A stretch of DNA of 36,927 nucleotides, from assembly GCA_930990125.1 (NCBI GenBank), contig CAKNOI010000012.1, positions 1 to 36,927 on the forward strand, written 5' to 3'. This DNA comes from an uncultured Clostridiaceae bacterium. Lineage in GTDB: Bacteria; Bacillota; Clostridia; TANB77; CAG-508. Position 1 is the stretch's first letter, and each line of letters opens with the position of its first letter. Below the pieces are notes generated by a model. It did not search any database. It saw only the letters and a list, made by a program, of their open reading frames with translations, and had not been told where the DNA came from. Both the position numbers and the translations under genes were made by a program. Shown here piece by piece: positions 16,685-27,200 of this stretch.

Positions 16685-19435
16685 ATGAAAAAGAAAATAA
16701 TAGCAGGAATTATCTTTATCCTACTAGTAACCAGTAGTATGCTGGTACAAGCAGCTACCGCCCTTACTTCTGATGTATTTCTCATTTCCGACTTAAATAA
16801 AACAATTTCTAGAATTCCACCTAAAGTTAGTATAACAGATTTTAAAAATCAGTTTTCACAAAAAGCGGAAAACATTCATGTGTATACCGATGAAAAGAAA
16901 ACAAAAGAAGTAACAGAAGGGTATGTAGCAACTAATATGGTATTTACCTACGAAGGAAGCGAAGACCTATATAAAATAAGTGTAATAGGGGATTTAAATA
17001 GTGATGGAATTTCCAATCAAATTGAACTAAACCGTATTATTAAATGTGTTATCGGAATGAAAGGTTATGAACTAGAAGGCTTAAATAAGCTTTCTGGTGA
17101 CATTACCGGAGATAGTCTCATTGACCAAAGAGATGTATCTGCTCTTATTAAATATATTGTATTTGGAACCTTAGATGTAGGAGACATCTTAAGACCAGTA
17201 GCGCCAAGTATTGAAGTAATAAAAGGAGAATCCAATACCGAAAATTATTATTTAAGTGATGTAACAGTAAAAATTACAGAAAATACTTCAACTGGTGTAG
17301 AAAATCTAAAAACCATGTACCAAGTATCCGGAGCAGAAACAGTACCAGAAACAGAACTAAAAAGTGGAACAACCTTAACATTTACAAAAGAAGGAACCTA
17401 TACGATTACCGCATATACCTATTCAAAAGAAGGTACAAAATCTTCTGTAACAACTGTAACCTTTACGATTAACAAAACAGCACCAAAACCAGGAGATTTA
17501 ATTGCAAAATTAAATAATGAATCTGGAAACGATTATGTAGAAGGAAGTTATACCAATCAAAATGTATACATTGCATTAAAAACACCAGAAAAAGGATTAG
17601 AGGTAAGCTATGAAGTAACAGGAAGCAATGTAGTAGAAAAAGGTAGAAAAGAGCCAATTGTACTTACCAAAGAGGGAACAAGTACGGTCATTATTACTAC
17701 AAAAAATGAAGCCGGTAATATAACAACTTCTAAATTTGTAGTAAATATTGATAAAAGAGCACCAGCAAAACCTACCCTAAAAGTATCCGGAGAAAAGTTA
17801 TTAAAGGATAGCCAGTGGTACACAGGAGATGTAACACTTACCATAACTGCCGGAAAAGATGTTGGTATTGCAGGAGCAGAACAAGTATCTTATGTAATAA
17901 CAGGAGATGCAGAAGTAGCAGAATCTACTTTAAAAACAGGACAAAGTATTACGATACAAAATGAGGGAACCTATACAGTACGCACCTATACCATAGATAA
18001 AGCAGGAAATAAATCTGATGCAGAAACTGTTGTGATTAAAATAGATAAAACCAATCCAACAGTAGGTAATCTAGAAATGAAATTAGGAGACAATAAAGGT
18101 GCTACTTATACCAACAATTCTTGGACAAACCAATCTGTATGGATGGCTATTTCTGATAATGGTAAAGATAATCAAAGTGGAGTTTTAAAAACAACCTATT
18201 CTATTACCGGACCAAAAGAAACAAAAGATACCAATAAAGAAACCACAATAGAAGAACAAGGAACCTATACGGTAACCCTAACAACCATGGATAATGCAGG
18301 AAGAAAAACAAGTAAAACCTATACCGTAAAAATAGATAAACAAGCTCCAGAAAAAACACAAGTACAAGTAGTAGAAGGAAATAAATCCGATTCTACCAAT
18401 GAATGGTATATTAGTAATGTATTATTACAAGTATTGCCAGTAGGACTAGAAGATGGAGGTTCTCCAATTGTACGAACCACCTATAAAATGTCAGGACCAA
18501 TTAGTCGTGACGAAGTAGATATTACAGCAGAAGAAAGAATTGAATTGCTAGAAGATGGTGTCTATAACATTACCGCCTATAGTTATGACCAAGCAGGAAA
18601 TAAATCTGCAGGAACTGTAGTGACTATAAAAAGAGATGCTACAGCACCAGAAACGGCTGAGTTAGTAGTAGGAACGAAAACAGGAACCAGCTATAACTTA
18701 TCTGCAAAAGGTGCAGATGCTACCTCTAAAGTAAGATCATATCAATTTTATATTGATGGAAAACTATATAATGAAATAGAAAACTATAGTGAAACCGTAG
18801 ATTATGTAGCACAAAGACAAGAATCTAGAGAACACGAATGTTATTTAGTAGTAGAAGATTACGCAGGAAACAAATCTACCTCTGATGTAATTAAAGTAAA
18901 ACCAGGAAGATTAAACTACGAAGATATTGCTTATGTAGAGTTACAAGTAGATAACTTTGCTATGACAAGAGGAGGAAGTCCAGTAAATGGAGGAGCAACA
19001 TACTTAATTTCTGATACAAGTAGCAGTAATGCAAGTAAATACATACAAGTAACAGGAAATATGGCAGGAACCAAAGCTACATTAACAGGTAGTGTTCACA
19101 TTGTAAGAAAAGATGGAACCATTGCAGAATCTTTTGAATACTTCCCAGAAGATTTACAAATCAAAGTTTCCCACTACATTTATGGAAGTGGTACTACATG
19201 GAAACATAATACCAATGCCACCTTCTTTGGAACAGTTATCTGTAATGGAGGAGTAGCAGAAGGAACCACTACAACCAATACCATTGCATTAGGAACAAAT
19301 GCAGATAACAATAATAACTTTATAGTAGAAGATGAAATACAAGAAGGAACACAAACCTATACAAGAGCTATTGTAGAAACCGTAACAAGTGGTGGACAAA
19401 ATCTAAACTTTAAAATTAGTAGCAAAATTTTATAA
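16685..19435 (+). CDS. Second secreted Ig-repeat protein with dockerin-like module
   Basis: This 916-residue protein starts 20 bases after the previous gene behind TAAGGAGG. Residues 1-24 are a signal peptide. Residues ~28-95 form the same pre-dockerin domain as its neighbour (ISRIPPKVSITDFKNQF, IHVYTDEKKTKEVTEG). Residues ~100-166 are the dockerin-like pair (GDLNSDGISNQIELNRIIKCV and GDITGDSLIDQRDVSALIKYI). About five Ig-like repeats of some 90 residues follow (YEVTGSNVVEKG, YVITGDAEVAES, YSITGPKETKD and others). The last ~170 residues form a different beta-rich domain (YVELQVDNFAMTRGG to NLNFKISSKIL) that I do not recognise and that could be the binding head. No anchor is present. Shared N-terminal layout with the 12168 product points to duplication and a shared attachment partner. 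Confidence 0.88.
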   Translation: MKKKIIAGIIFILLVTSSMLVQAATALTSDVFLISDLNKTISRIPPKVSITDFKNQFSQKAENIHVYTDEKKTKEVTEGYVATNMVFTYEGSEDLYKISVIGDLNSDGISNQIELNRIIKCVIGMKGYELEGLNKLSGDITGDSLIDQRDVSALIKYIVFGTLDVGDILRPVAPSIEVIKGESNTENYYLSDVTVKITENTSTGVENLKTMYQVSGAETVPETELKSGTTLTFTKEGTYTITAYTYSKEGTKSSVTTVTFTINKTAPKPGDLIAKLNNESGNDYVEGSYTNQNVYIALKTPEKGLEVSYEVTGSNVVEKGRKEPIVLTKEGTSTVIITTKNEAGNITTSKFVVNIDKRAPAKPTLKVSGEKLLKDSQWYTGDVTLTITAGKDVGIAGAEQVSYVITGDAEVAESTLKTGQSITIQNEGTYTVRTYTIDKAGNKSDAETVVIKIDKTNPTVGNLEMKLGDNKGATYTNNSWTNQSVWMAISDNGKDNQSGVLKTTYSITGPKETKDTNKETTIEEQGTYTVTLTTMDNAGRKTSKTYTVKIDKQAPEKTQVQVVEGNKSDSTNEWYISNVLLQVLPVGLEDGGSPIVRTTYKMSGPISRDEVDITAEERIELLEDGVYNITAYSYDQAGNKSAGTVVTIKRDATAPETAELVVGTKTGTSYNLSAKGADATSKVRSYQFYIDGKLYNEIENYSETVDYVAQRQESREHECYLVVEDYAGNKSTSDVIKVKPGRLNYEDIAYVELQVDNFAMTRGGSPVNGGATYLISDTSSSNASKYIQVTGNMAGTKATLTGSVHIVRKDGTIAESFEYFPEDLQIKVSHYIYGSGTTWKHNTNATFFGTVICNGGVAEGTTTTNTIALGTNADNNNNFIVEDEIQEGTQTYTRAIVETVTSGGQNLNFKISSKIL

Positions 19436-19453
19436 TAAGAAAGGAGAAGGAAA

Positions 19454-22400
19454 ATGAAAATAGGAAAAAAGATACTAGCTATACTTTGTATCTTAACACT
19501 ATTGCAAATTTGGAATATCATTCCGTTACTTTTGGAAAGTCAAGCGGTAGAGGATGTAACATTGTCTTTAGTTCCTTCTCCCGATATTGATATTGCACTG
19601 GCAAAAGCAAAAACAGGAGTGGACTTAACCAATTTTGAAGCAGACTTAAGAAATGCTTTAGAGCAAAAAGGAGTCGATACCGATAAAGTAAACATTACCG
19701 CAATAGAAACACAAAAGGTAAACATTCAAGATGCTTTTGCATGGAAAACAGACGTAAACTATACCGTTGGTAGTATCCAATTGATTAATGGTGGTAGAGA
19801 TGTCGTAATGCGAGGAAATCCAAGTAATCCAGGAAAAAATGCTATTTGGATTGTACCAGATAACGACCTAGACCAAGAATTTACCTTTAGCTATAATATC
19901 GATTTTGGAGATAGCTTTAATGCCGCAGGAATGTTACTTCGTGTAAAAGAACAGGGAAATGTATTAACAGGATATATGTTAAGTTTCAACAATACAAGAG
20001 GATGGCAACAAGCAGCAGGAGCAAATGGTGCCATCTGGGAATTTACCTATTATAGAGGTCAAAATAGTAGTAATATTATTAAAACTTTAAAAAGACCATT
20101 AACCATCAATAAATCTGGAAATTTAACAGTAAAAGCAACCAGCACAGAAATTATTGTTTCTGGTGGAGGCATGGGAGCTCCTGTAGAATACACGCTAGAA
20201 AAAGAGATGGGAACTGGATTTGGATTTTTCTCTGACCACTATAGCCATGGTTGTTCTAGTATTGGTAGTTTTACCTTACGAGGTATTAACTTAAAAACAG
20301 AAAATGCCAAAAAATTAGAAGAAGTAGTAAGAGAAACAGACTGGAGAGAAGATTCTATTAAAGCCATTGTACACGTAGATGATAGAGAAAACGAACAATT
20401 AAATAATCCAAACTCTTTAGGAGAATTATTAACCAGAGTAATTAATGATGAAATTCATTTCGTACAATGGGGTAAAGATGTCAATAAAGAGCAAGCAGAA
20501 CACTTTGTGGCTGCCAATAATAACAATGGTACCTATATGGACAATAGCAATTATTGGGATTGTATTGAAAAAACAGCACAATATATTAAAGATTTAATTG
20601 ATGCTAAGGAGTCGTCGCAGTACGTCATATTAAATGAAACCATGAATGTTACATCACAGCCAAGTGATATTATGTCCAATACAGAAACTGAAGAATATCC
20701 AAATGGTAGATGGAAAATTATTCACGATTGTGAATATTATGAAAACAATTTAGGTATTTTCCAAAAATCCGGAAAATACATACCAGATATGCTAACTTCC
20801 TTTAACAAAACAGGTAGGTACGAAGTTTTCTTTGAAGACCGTAATGTAAACCCAACCTATATTTATGTACATCGTAAGCCAATTGCAGAAATTGAAGTAG
20901 AACGTGATGGAAATAGTATAAATTTAATTAGTTTGGGGTATGATTTGGATAACTATTCCAACAATCGAGGAATTAAAGAAGAAGAATGGAGCTGGCGAAA
21001 AGTTGGAGAAACCGTGTGGCATGAAGGAAAACTAACCGACATTACCGATGGAAACGACTTTTTAGTACAGTTACGTGTAAAAGATTTCCAAGATGTTTGG
21101 AGTGCACCAGTAAGTAAATATATTACCAAAAGCAATGTACTTCCTATTGCTTCTTATAAAGTAAAAAATAGAAATACCTCTATTTATGAAACATTTGAAG
21201 TAGTAGACGGTTCTTACGACCCATATGGAGGAACCATTGTAAACCATGTATGGGAACTATATAACGAAAGCGGAAGCTTAATTTACACAGGAAATATTCC
21301 ACCAAGTAGTTTTAAAAACTATGGAATTGGAAAATATACGATGTATTTAACCGTAACCAATGATAGAGGAATGGTGTCTGAACGATTTGCAAGAAGTTTC
21401 TTTATCATACCGGATGATGAGGCACCAGAAAGTATGATCACACCAACCAGCTGTGATTGGACAACCTCTATTACAGTATCAGTAAGTTTTACCGATAGGT
21501 TAGGAAGCGGATTTAAACATTACGAATATGCTATTACAGAAAGTGAAGAAGAACCAACCGAGTGGAGTACCATTAGTAGTAAACAAACCGATACCATAAC
21601 CATTAACCAAGAAGGCATTTTGTACTTACATATTCGTGCAACAGATAATGCAGGAAATGTCAGTGAAGACAGGGTAGAAGGACCATATAAAATAGATAGA
21701 AGCGGACCTACACCAACTCTTTCTTATCATCCTACCGAATGGGTAAATGATAAAGTATATATTCATTGGGAATTTGTAGACGATAAATGCGGATACAAGC
21801 AAGTACGTTTGCCAGATGGCACCGTAACAACAGAGTCTTCTGGAGATTATTTAGTTACCAATAACGATACGTATACTTTTGTAGCATACGATAATTTGGA
21901 TAACAGTAGTACGGTAAGCCAAACAATTACTAATATTGACAAAACACCACCAGAAGGAACGCTTACCCAAGACCCAACAGAGTGGACTACTGGAAATGTA
22001 ACAATTCATTGGTCCATGACAGATACGCAAAGTGGGTTTCAAAAAATTCTATTACCAAATTCTTTAACATCTTACCAAGCAGAGGGAGATTATGTAGCAG
22101 AAGAAAGCGGAAGTTACACCTTTCTTGCTTATGATAATGTAGGAAATGAAGGAATATTTACGATAGAAATAACCAATATTGATAAACTTCCACCTACTTT
22201 AGAAGTAACTCCAGATACAACTAGATGGACAAATGGAGATGTAAACTTACATTGGAAAGCAGTAGATACCCAAAGTGGTTTAAGAGAAGTAGTACTTCCA
22301 GATTCTACATTAACAAAAGAAGAAGAAGGGGATTATGTAGCTACCAAAAATGGAGAATATACTTTTCTTGCTTACGATAACTTAGGAAACAACAGCATGG

Positions 22401-23221
22401 TAACTTATGAAGTGACAAATATCGACAAAATTCCACCTACTTTACAATTAGAACAAGTGGGAAGTGATATTTGTTGGGAAATGTACGATACCTTAAGTGG
22501 TATACGAGAACTAGTATTACCAAATGGAGAAAAGAGCATTGATGCAAAAGGAAAATATCCAATTACTAAAAACGGAGTTTATACGTTTATTGCATACGAT
22601 AATGTAGGAAATGAACGTAGACTAAACTTAGTAATCGATGATCAAGAACCAAAAGAAATACAAGTAGAAATTACTAAAGAAACAGAAAATATGGTAACCG
22701 ATACCATAAATCTAAACTGGAAAATTTTAGACGAAGGAAATGGATTTAGCCAAATAGTGTTACCAGACGGAACCTATTCCGAAGCAAAAGAAGGAAGCTA
22801 TGTAGTAACAGAAAATGGAGATTATACTTTCCTAGTATACGATGTTTGCGGAAGAGTAAAACAAATAACAATACGAGTAGAAAATATCCAAAATAAAGTA
22901 GCTACTACATTACAAGCAACCAATATACAAGAAACAGAAGAAACAGATATGCAAAAGCCAAGTATAAGCTTAAGTGTAGATGAAAAACACAAAAATCAAA
23001 TTCATTGGAGAGCAGAAGATACAGGTAGTGGTGTCTATAAAGTAGTATTGCCAAACGGAGAAGCTACCGTAGATTTAGAAGGAACATACACAGTTCCTAA
23101 AACAGGTATGTACACTTTTTCTGTGGTAGATAAGGCAGGAAATACGGTAAAACAAAATATTCATATAAATACAGAAATATTTTTAGAAAAAAGCTTGTAC
23201 AAAATGACATTTATGATATAA
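19454..23221 (+). CDS. Large secreted protein with lectin-like N-terminal part and PKD/Ig-like repeats
   Basis: This 1255-residue protein starts 18 bases after the preceding gene behind AAAGGAGAAGG. Residues 1-31 are a signal peptide. Residues ~90-285 look like a concanavalin/LamG-type beta sandwich (FTFSYNIDFGDSFNAAGMLLRV, GFGFFSDHYSHG). The next part (~290-480) is unassigned. Around residues 560-655 is a PKD-like domain (EVVDGSYDPYGGTIVNHVWEL). Residues ~660-1245 hold about seven Ig-like repeats with a strong template: TEWTTGNVTIHW, D..SG, V.LP, GDY......YTFLAYDN.GN. Unlike its two operon partners it has no dockerin-like module and no anchor. The family of the whole protein is unknown. Its stop codon lies inside the -10 box of the next gene's promoter. 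Confidence 0.85.
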   Translation: MKIGKKILAILCILTLLQIWNIIPLLLESQAVEDVTLSLVPSPDIDIALAKAKTGVDLTNFEADLRNALEQKGVDTDKVNITAIETQKVNIQDAFAWKTDVNYTVGSIQLINGGRDVVMRGNPSNPGKNAIWIVPDNDLDQEFTFSYNIDFGDSFNAAGMLLRVKEQGNVLTGYMLSFNNTRGWQQAAGANGAIWEFTYYRGQNSSNIIKTLKRPLTINKSGNLTVKATSTEIIVSGGGMGAPVEYTLEKEMGTGFGFFSDHYSHGCSSIGSFTLRGINLKTENAKKLEEVVRETDWREDSIKAIVHVDDRENEQLNNPNSLGELLTRVINDEIHFVQWGKDVNKEQAEHFVAANNNNGTYMDNSNYWDCIEKTAQYIKDLIDAKESSQYVILNETMNVTSQPSDIMSNTETEEYPNGRWKIIHDCEYYENNLGIFQKSGKYIPDMLTSFNKTGRYEVFFEDRNVNPTYIYVHRKPIAEIEVERDGNSINLISLGYDLDNYSNNRGIKEEEWSWRKVGETVWHEGKLTDITDGNDFLVQLRVKDFQDVWSAPVSKYITKSNVLPIASYKVKNRNTSIYETFEVVDGSYDPYGGTIVNHVWELYNESGSLIYTGNIPPSSFKNYGIGKYTMYLTVTNDRGMVSERFARSFFIIPDDEAPESMITPTSCDWTTSITVSVSFTDRLGSGFKHYEYAITESEEEPTEWSTISSKQTDTITINQEGILYLHIRATDNAGNVSEDRVEGPYKIDRSGPTPTLSYHPTEWVNDKVYIHWEFVDDKCGYKQVRLPDGTVTTESSGDYLVTNNDTYTFVAYDNLDNSSTVSQTITNIDKTPPEGTLTQDPTEWTTGNVTIHWSMTDTQSGFQKILLPNSLTSYQAEGDYVAEESGSYTFLAYDNVGNEGIFTIEITNIDKLPPTLEVTPDTTRWTNGDVNLHWKAVDTQSGLREVVLPDSTLTKEEEGDYVATKNGEYTFLAYDNLGNNSMVTYEVTNIDKIPPTLQLEQVGSDICWEMYDTLSGIRELVLPNGEKSIDAKGKYPITKNGVYTFIAYDNVGNERRLNLVIDDQEPKEIQVEITKETENMVTDTINLNWKILDEGNGFSQIVLPDGTYSEAKEGSYVVTENGDYTFLVYDVCGRVKQITIRVENIQNKVATTLQATNIQETEETDMQKPSISLSVDEKHKNQIHWRAEDTGSGVYKVVLPNGEATVDLEGTYTVPKTGMYTFSVVDKAGNTVKQNIHINTEIFLEKSLYKMTFMI

Positions 23222-23222
23222 T
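23195..23222 (+). promoter_or_regulatory. Promoter embedded in the end of the 19454 gene
   Basis: TTGTAC (23195-23200), 16-base spacer ending in TGA, and perfect TATAAT (23217-23222). The stop TAA of the upstream gene (23219-23221) is part of the -10 box. It would give the cohesin-like gene its own transcript in addition to read-through. Confidence 0.55.
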
Positions 23223-23292
23223 AAAAATGGAAAAATTAGTACATACTAAAGAAGATGAAAAAAACAAAAAGAGATGAAAGGATTTGAGAAAC

Positions 23293-24075
23293 ATGAACAA
23301 ATTTTTAAGAGCAGGAAGTAGCTTACTACTTGCCGTAACCTTAATAATGGGAGGAAATATGGCACATGCAGCAGAGCCAGCAAATAATGCAGGGGCAAAT
23401 GCTACTGCCAATACCACTACAAATACAACAAATACAACAACAGATACTGCTGCAGATTATAGTTTCAAGTTTAATGTTACAGCAAATACTAGTACATTAA
23501 AACCAGGAGACGAAGTAACCATTACATTAGGAGTATCTAACATTAATGTAGGAGAAAATGGTATTAATACTTTACAAGGAGTATTATCTTATGATGATGC
23601 AGTATTTGAAAAAGTAACCAGTAGTGATATTTCTAGTCAAAATAACTGGACTATTACGTACAACGACGAAGAAACAGATAGACAAGGTACCTTTTTAGCT
23701 GTTATCCTATCTGGTGGTGTAAAAGAAACCCAAACCATAGGAACAATCAAATTAAAGGTAAAAGAAAATATCACTGCAAAATCTACACAAATCAAATTTA
23801 CCCAAATTACCTCTAGTGAGGGAACTACTTTGGTAAACGAAACAGATAAAACTATTTCTCTTTCTATCCAAAGTGGAAATACAACAGGAAATACAAATAC
23901 TACAACCAATACCAATACAGGAGGAACTGTAGTAAAACCATCTAATACCACTGCAGATAAAAACTTACCAAAAACAGGTTCTATAGATGTTTATTTTGCA
24001 GTAGCAGCTACCGTATTAGTAGTAGCAGGTATTGTAGCTTATATCAATTATAGAAAAAATAATACCAATAAATAA
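23293..24075 (+). CDS. Cohesin-like cell-wall protein with LPKTG sortase anchor
   Basis: This ~260-residue protein is best started at ATG 23293, 10 bases after AAAGGA; an in-frame TTG at 23284 is too close to that box. A signal peptide (~1-27) is followed by an Asn/Thr/Ala-rich linker. Residues ~58-200 form a cohesin-like beta sandwich: LKPGDEVTITLGVSNI, GVLSYDDAVFEKV, GTFLAVILSGG and IGTIKLKVKE. A second Thr/Asn-rich linker leads to NLPKTG, a hydrophobic helix and the basic tail YRKNN, a classical sortase signal. Cohesins bind dockerins, and two dockerin-like proteins are encoded just upstream, so this is a good candidate for their wall receptor. A single cohesin makes it a minimal anchoring scaffoldin. 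No sortase is in the window. Confidence 0.85.
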   Translation: MNKFLRAGSSLLLAVTLIMGGNMAHAAEPANNAGANATANTTTNTTNTTTDTAADYSFKFNVTANTSTLKPGDEVTITLGVSNINVGENGINTLQGVLSYDDAVFEKVTSSDISSQNNWTITYNDEETDRQGTFLAVILSGGVKETQTIGTIKLKVKENITAKSTQIKFTQITSSEGTTLVNETDKTISLSIQSGNTTGNTNTTTNTNTGGTVVKPSNTTADKNLPKTGSIDVYFAVAATVLVVAGIVAYINYRKNNTNK

Positions 24076-24094
24076 GAAAATAAAAATTAAAAAT

Positions 24095-24128
24095 AAAAAG
24101 GAAAGGATTGTACATTCTTTCCTTTTTT
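24095..24128 (+). terminator. Intrinsic terminator after the cohesin-like gene
   Basis: AAAAAGGAAAG (24095-24105) pairs with CTTTCCTTTTT (24117-24127) and ends in six Ts. Confidence 0.85.
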
Positions 24129-24217
24129 GCATGTCTTGCATAAAATTGTTAAAGAAGGGAAAAACTAATCTTAAAAAGAAAGTGAAAACACTTAAATTTT
24201 AAGGAGTGAGTACCCAA

Positions 24218-27200
24218 ATGGAACGAATTTTAAATAGAAAAGGAACGGTATTAGAAAAAAGACAATTAGAAAATTATTTAGAAAAAATAGCAGCAGAGCA
24301 TATTTTAACAGAATATTCCGATAAGGACACTTACCCTATTCCTAGAGTAATAGAAAACTTAGAAGTAATAGAAGAAGTATACCAAATGTTAAATGAACAT
24401 GTAAAATTGCAAATACCAATTCATCCAGCAGGAGAGTGGATATTAGACAATTTCTATTTAATAGAAGAAACAGCCAAAACCATTGTAAAAAACTTAGATA
24501 AAAAGAAGTATGTTAATTTTATAGGATTAGCGGAAGGACCTTATCATGGATTTGCTAGAGTATATGTAGTTTCTTCCGAAATTGTTGCCTACACCGAAGG
24601 AAAAATAGAAGACAACACATTAGTAGACCTATTAATGAGCTATCAAAAAAAGAAAGCATTTAGTATGGAAGAAATTTGGAATATTAGCACCTTTCTTCAA
24701 ATTTCTTTATTAGAAAATATAAGGTATGTATGTGAAAAAATTTATAGTAGTCAAATGCAAAAATATCGTGTAGAAAATATTTTGGAAAGATTAGTAGAAA
24801 ACAAAGAAAAAGAAGAACTACGATTTCAAAATGTTCCAGCATATCGCTCCAGAGTTTCTGGTTATACAGACAAATATCCTTTTATGGAATATATGTCTTT
24901 TAGGCTAAAACGTTATGGAAAAAAAGCAATTCCATTTTTAAACATATTAGAAGAACAAGCAAGTAAGATGGGTACAAGTATAGCAGAAATTATAAAAAAA
25001 GAACATTTTGATATGGCATCTAAAAAAGTTCTAATAGGAAATTGTATTAGAAGTATCAAAGATTTAATGCATATTAACCTATCCGAAATTTTTGAAGAAA
25101 TTAATGGAACAAATGAAATTTTAAAACAAGACCCAGCAGGGGTATATGACAAAATGGATTATCCTACCAAAACCTATTACCGTAATACTATAAAAGAAAT
25201 AGCTAAAAAAAGTAAAATGGCAGAAATTTATATTGCTAAAAAAACAGTAGAAATTGCACAAACCGCAAAGCAAGAAATACAAGAAAATAGAATGGAAAAT
25301 ACGATAGAAAACCAAAAGAAAACCCATATTGGGTATTACTTAATAGGGGAAGGAATTACAGAGTTATATACCGCATTAGGAATGAAAGGGAAAAAAAGAA
25401 AAAAGTCAGGCAAAAAGGCAGTTCAATATGTATGTTGTCTTTTTACACTTACCATTATCCTTAGTATTTTAGTAGGAATCTATGTAACCAAACAAACTGG
25501 AAATTACCTGTTAGGAATACTATTTACAATATTACTTGCCATTCCAATAAATCAAGCTCTTGTGCAAATAATACAATATATAGCAGGAAAAATAGTAAAA
25601 CCAAAGCTTATTCCTAAACTAGAAATGCAAGGAGGAGTACCAAAAGAAGATGCTACTTTTATCGTAATTCCTACCATTGTAAATTCGAAAGAAAAAGTAA
25701 AAGAATTGATTCAAAAATTAGAAGTATATTATTTGGCAAATGAATCACCTAATTTATATTTTGCTTTACTAGGGGATTGTAACAGTAGCCAAAATGAAAA
25801 AGAAGAAGTAGATGGAGATGTAATTCAAACAGGAATAGAAGAAATACAAAAATTAAATCAAAAATACAAGGAAGAAGAATTCCCAAAATTTCATTTTATT
25901 TACCGAAAAAGAGTATGGAATCCAGGAGAAAAACAATATTTAGGCTGGGAAAGAAAAAGAGGGTTATTAAATCAATTTAATGAGTATATTTTAGGTAAAA
26001 TAGAAGACCCATTTCGATACAACAGTATTAAAAACTATTTACAAGAAGGCACAAAAAAGATTCCACATATTAAATATGTTATTACCTTAGATGCTGACAC
26101 AGACCTAAGCTTACATTCTGGAATAGAATTAATTGGAGCCATGAGTCATATTCTTAATTTACCAGTCTTAAACAAAGAACAAACACGAGTAATAGGCGGA
26201 CATGCACTAATACAACCCAGAGTGGGCATACACATAACAGCAGGTAGAAAAAGCAAGTTTACCAAAATATTTGCAGGAGCTGGAGGAACGGACTTATATA
26301 CCAATGCTATTTCCGACTTTTATGCCGATAATTTTGGAGAAGGAATTTTTACAGGAAAAGGAATCTATAATGTAGCTGTTTTTAGCAAAATACTTGCAAA
26401 TGCTATTCCGGAAAACACTGTTTTAAGTCATGATTTATTAGAAGGAAGTTATTTAAGGTGTGGTCTTGCAACCGATATTGTATTATTAGATGGATTTCCG
26501 TTTAAATATAATAGCTTTATGGCAAGACAGCATAGGTGGATAAGAGGAGATTTTCAAATTACGGCATGGCTTAAGAAAACCGTAAAAGATAAGCAAGGAA
26601 ATAAACAATACAACCCATTAAATACACTTTCTAAGTACAAAATATGGGATAATTTAGTAAGAAGCAGTGTAGATATTTTTTTAAGTTTAGGAATTTTACT
26701 CGTAACAGTGGCAAGCTTAGGAAGTTTTCCTTTGCTTTCTATTCTATGGCTGATGCTTTTATTTTCTATTTTACCATCTTTGTTAGATGTGATTCATCAT
26801 GTGGTCTTTAAAAAAGATGGTCAGCAAACACAAATAACGTTTTCGCCAGTTTATACAGGATTGAAGGCTAGCTTACTTCGTGGCATAATGAATTTGGGTT
26901 GCATCCCATACAAAGCCTATATAAGTAGTAACGCTATTGTAAAAACATGGTATCGTAAGCATATATCTCATCAAAATTTATTAGAATGGACAACCGCAGA
27001 AGAAGCAGAAAGACAAGCAAAAACAGACTTACTTTCTTACTATAAAACAATGTGGATACAAGTAATAATGGGAGTTTTCTTACTAGTAATAGGAAGTATG
27101 CATCTTTCTTCCTTCTTTTATGTAACGATAGAAGTGCTAGGTATTTTATGGCTCATTACACCGGGGATGATGTGGTACATTAGTAAGCCAATACCAGCAC

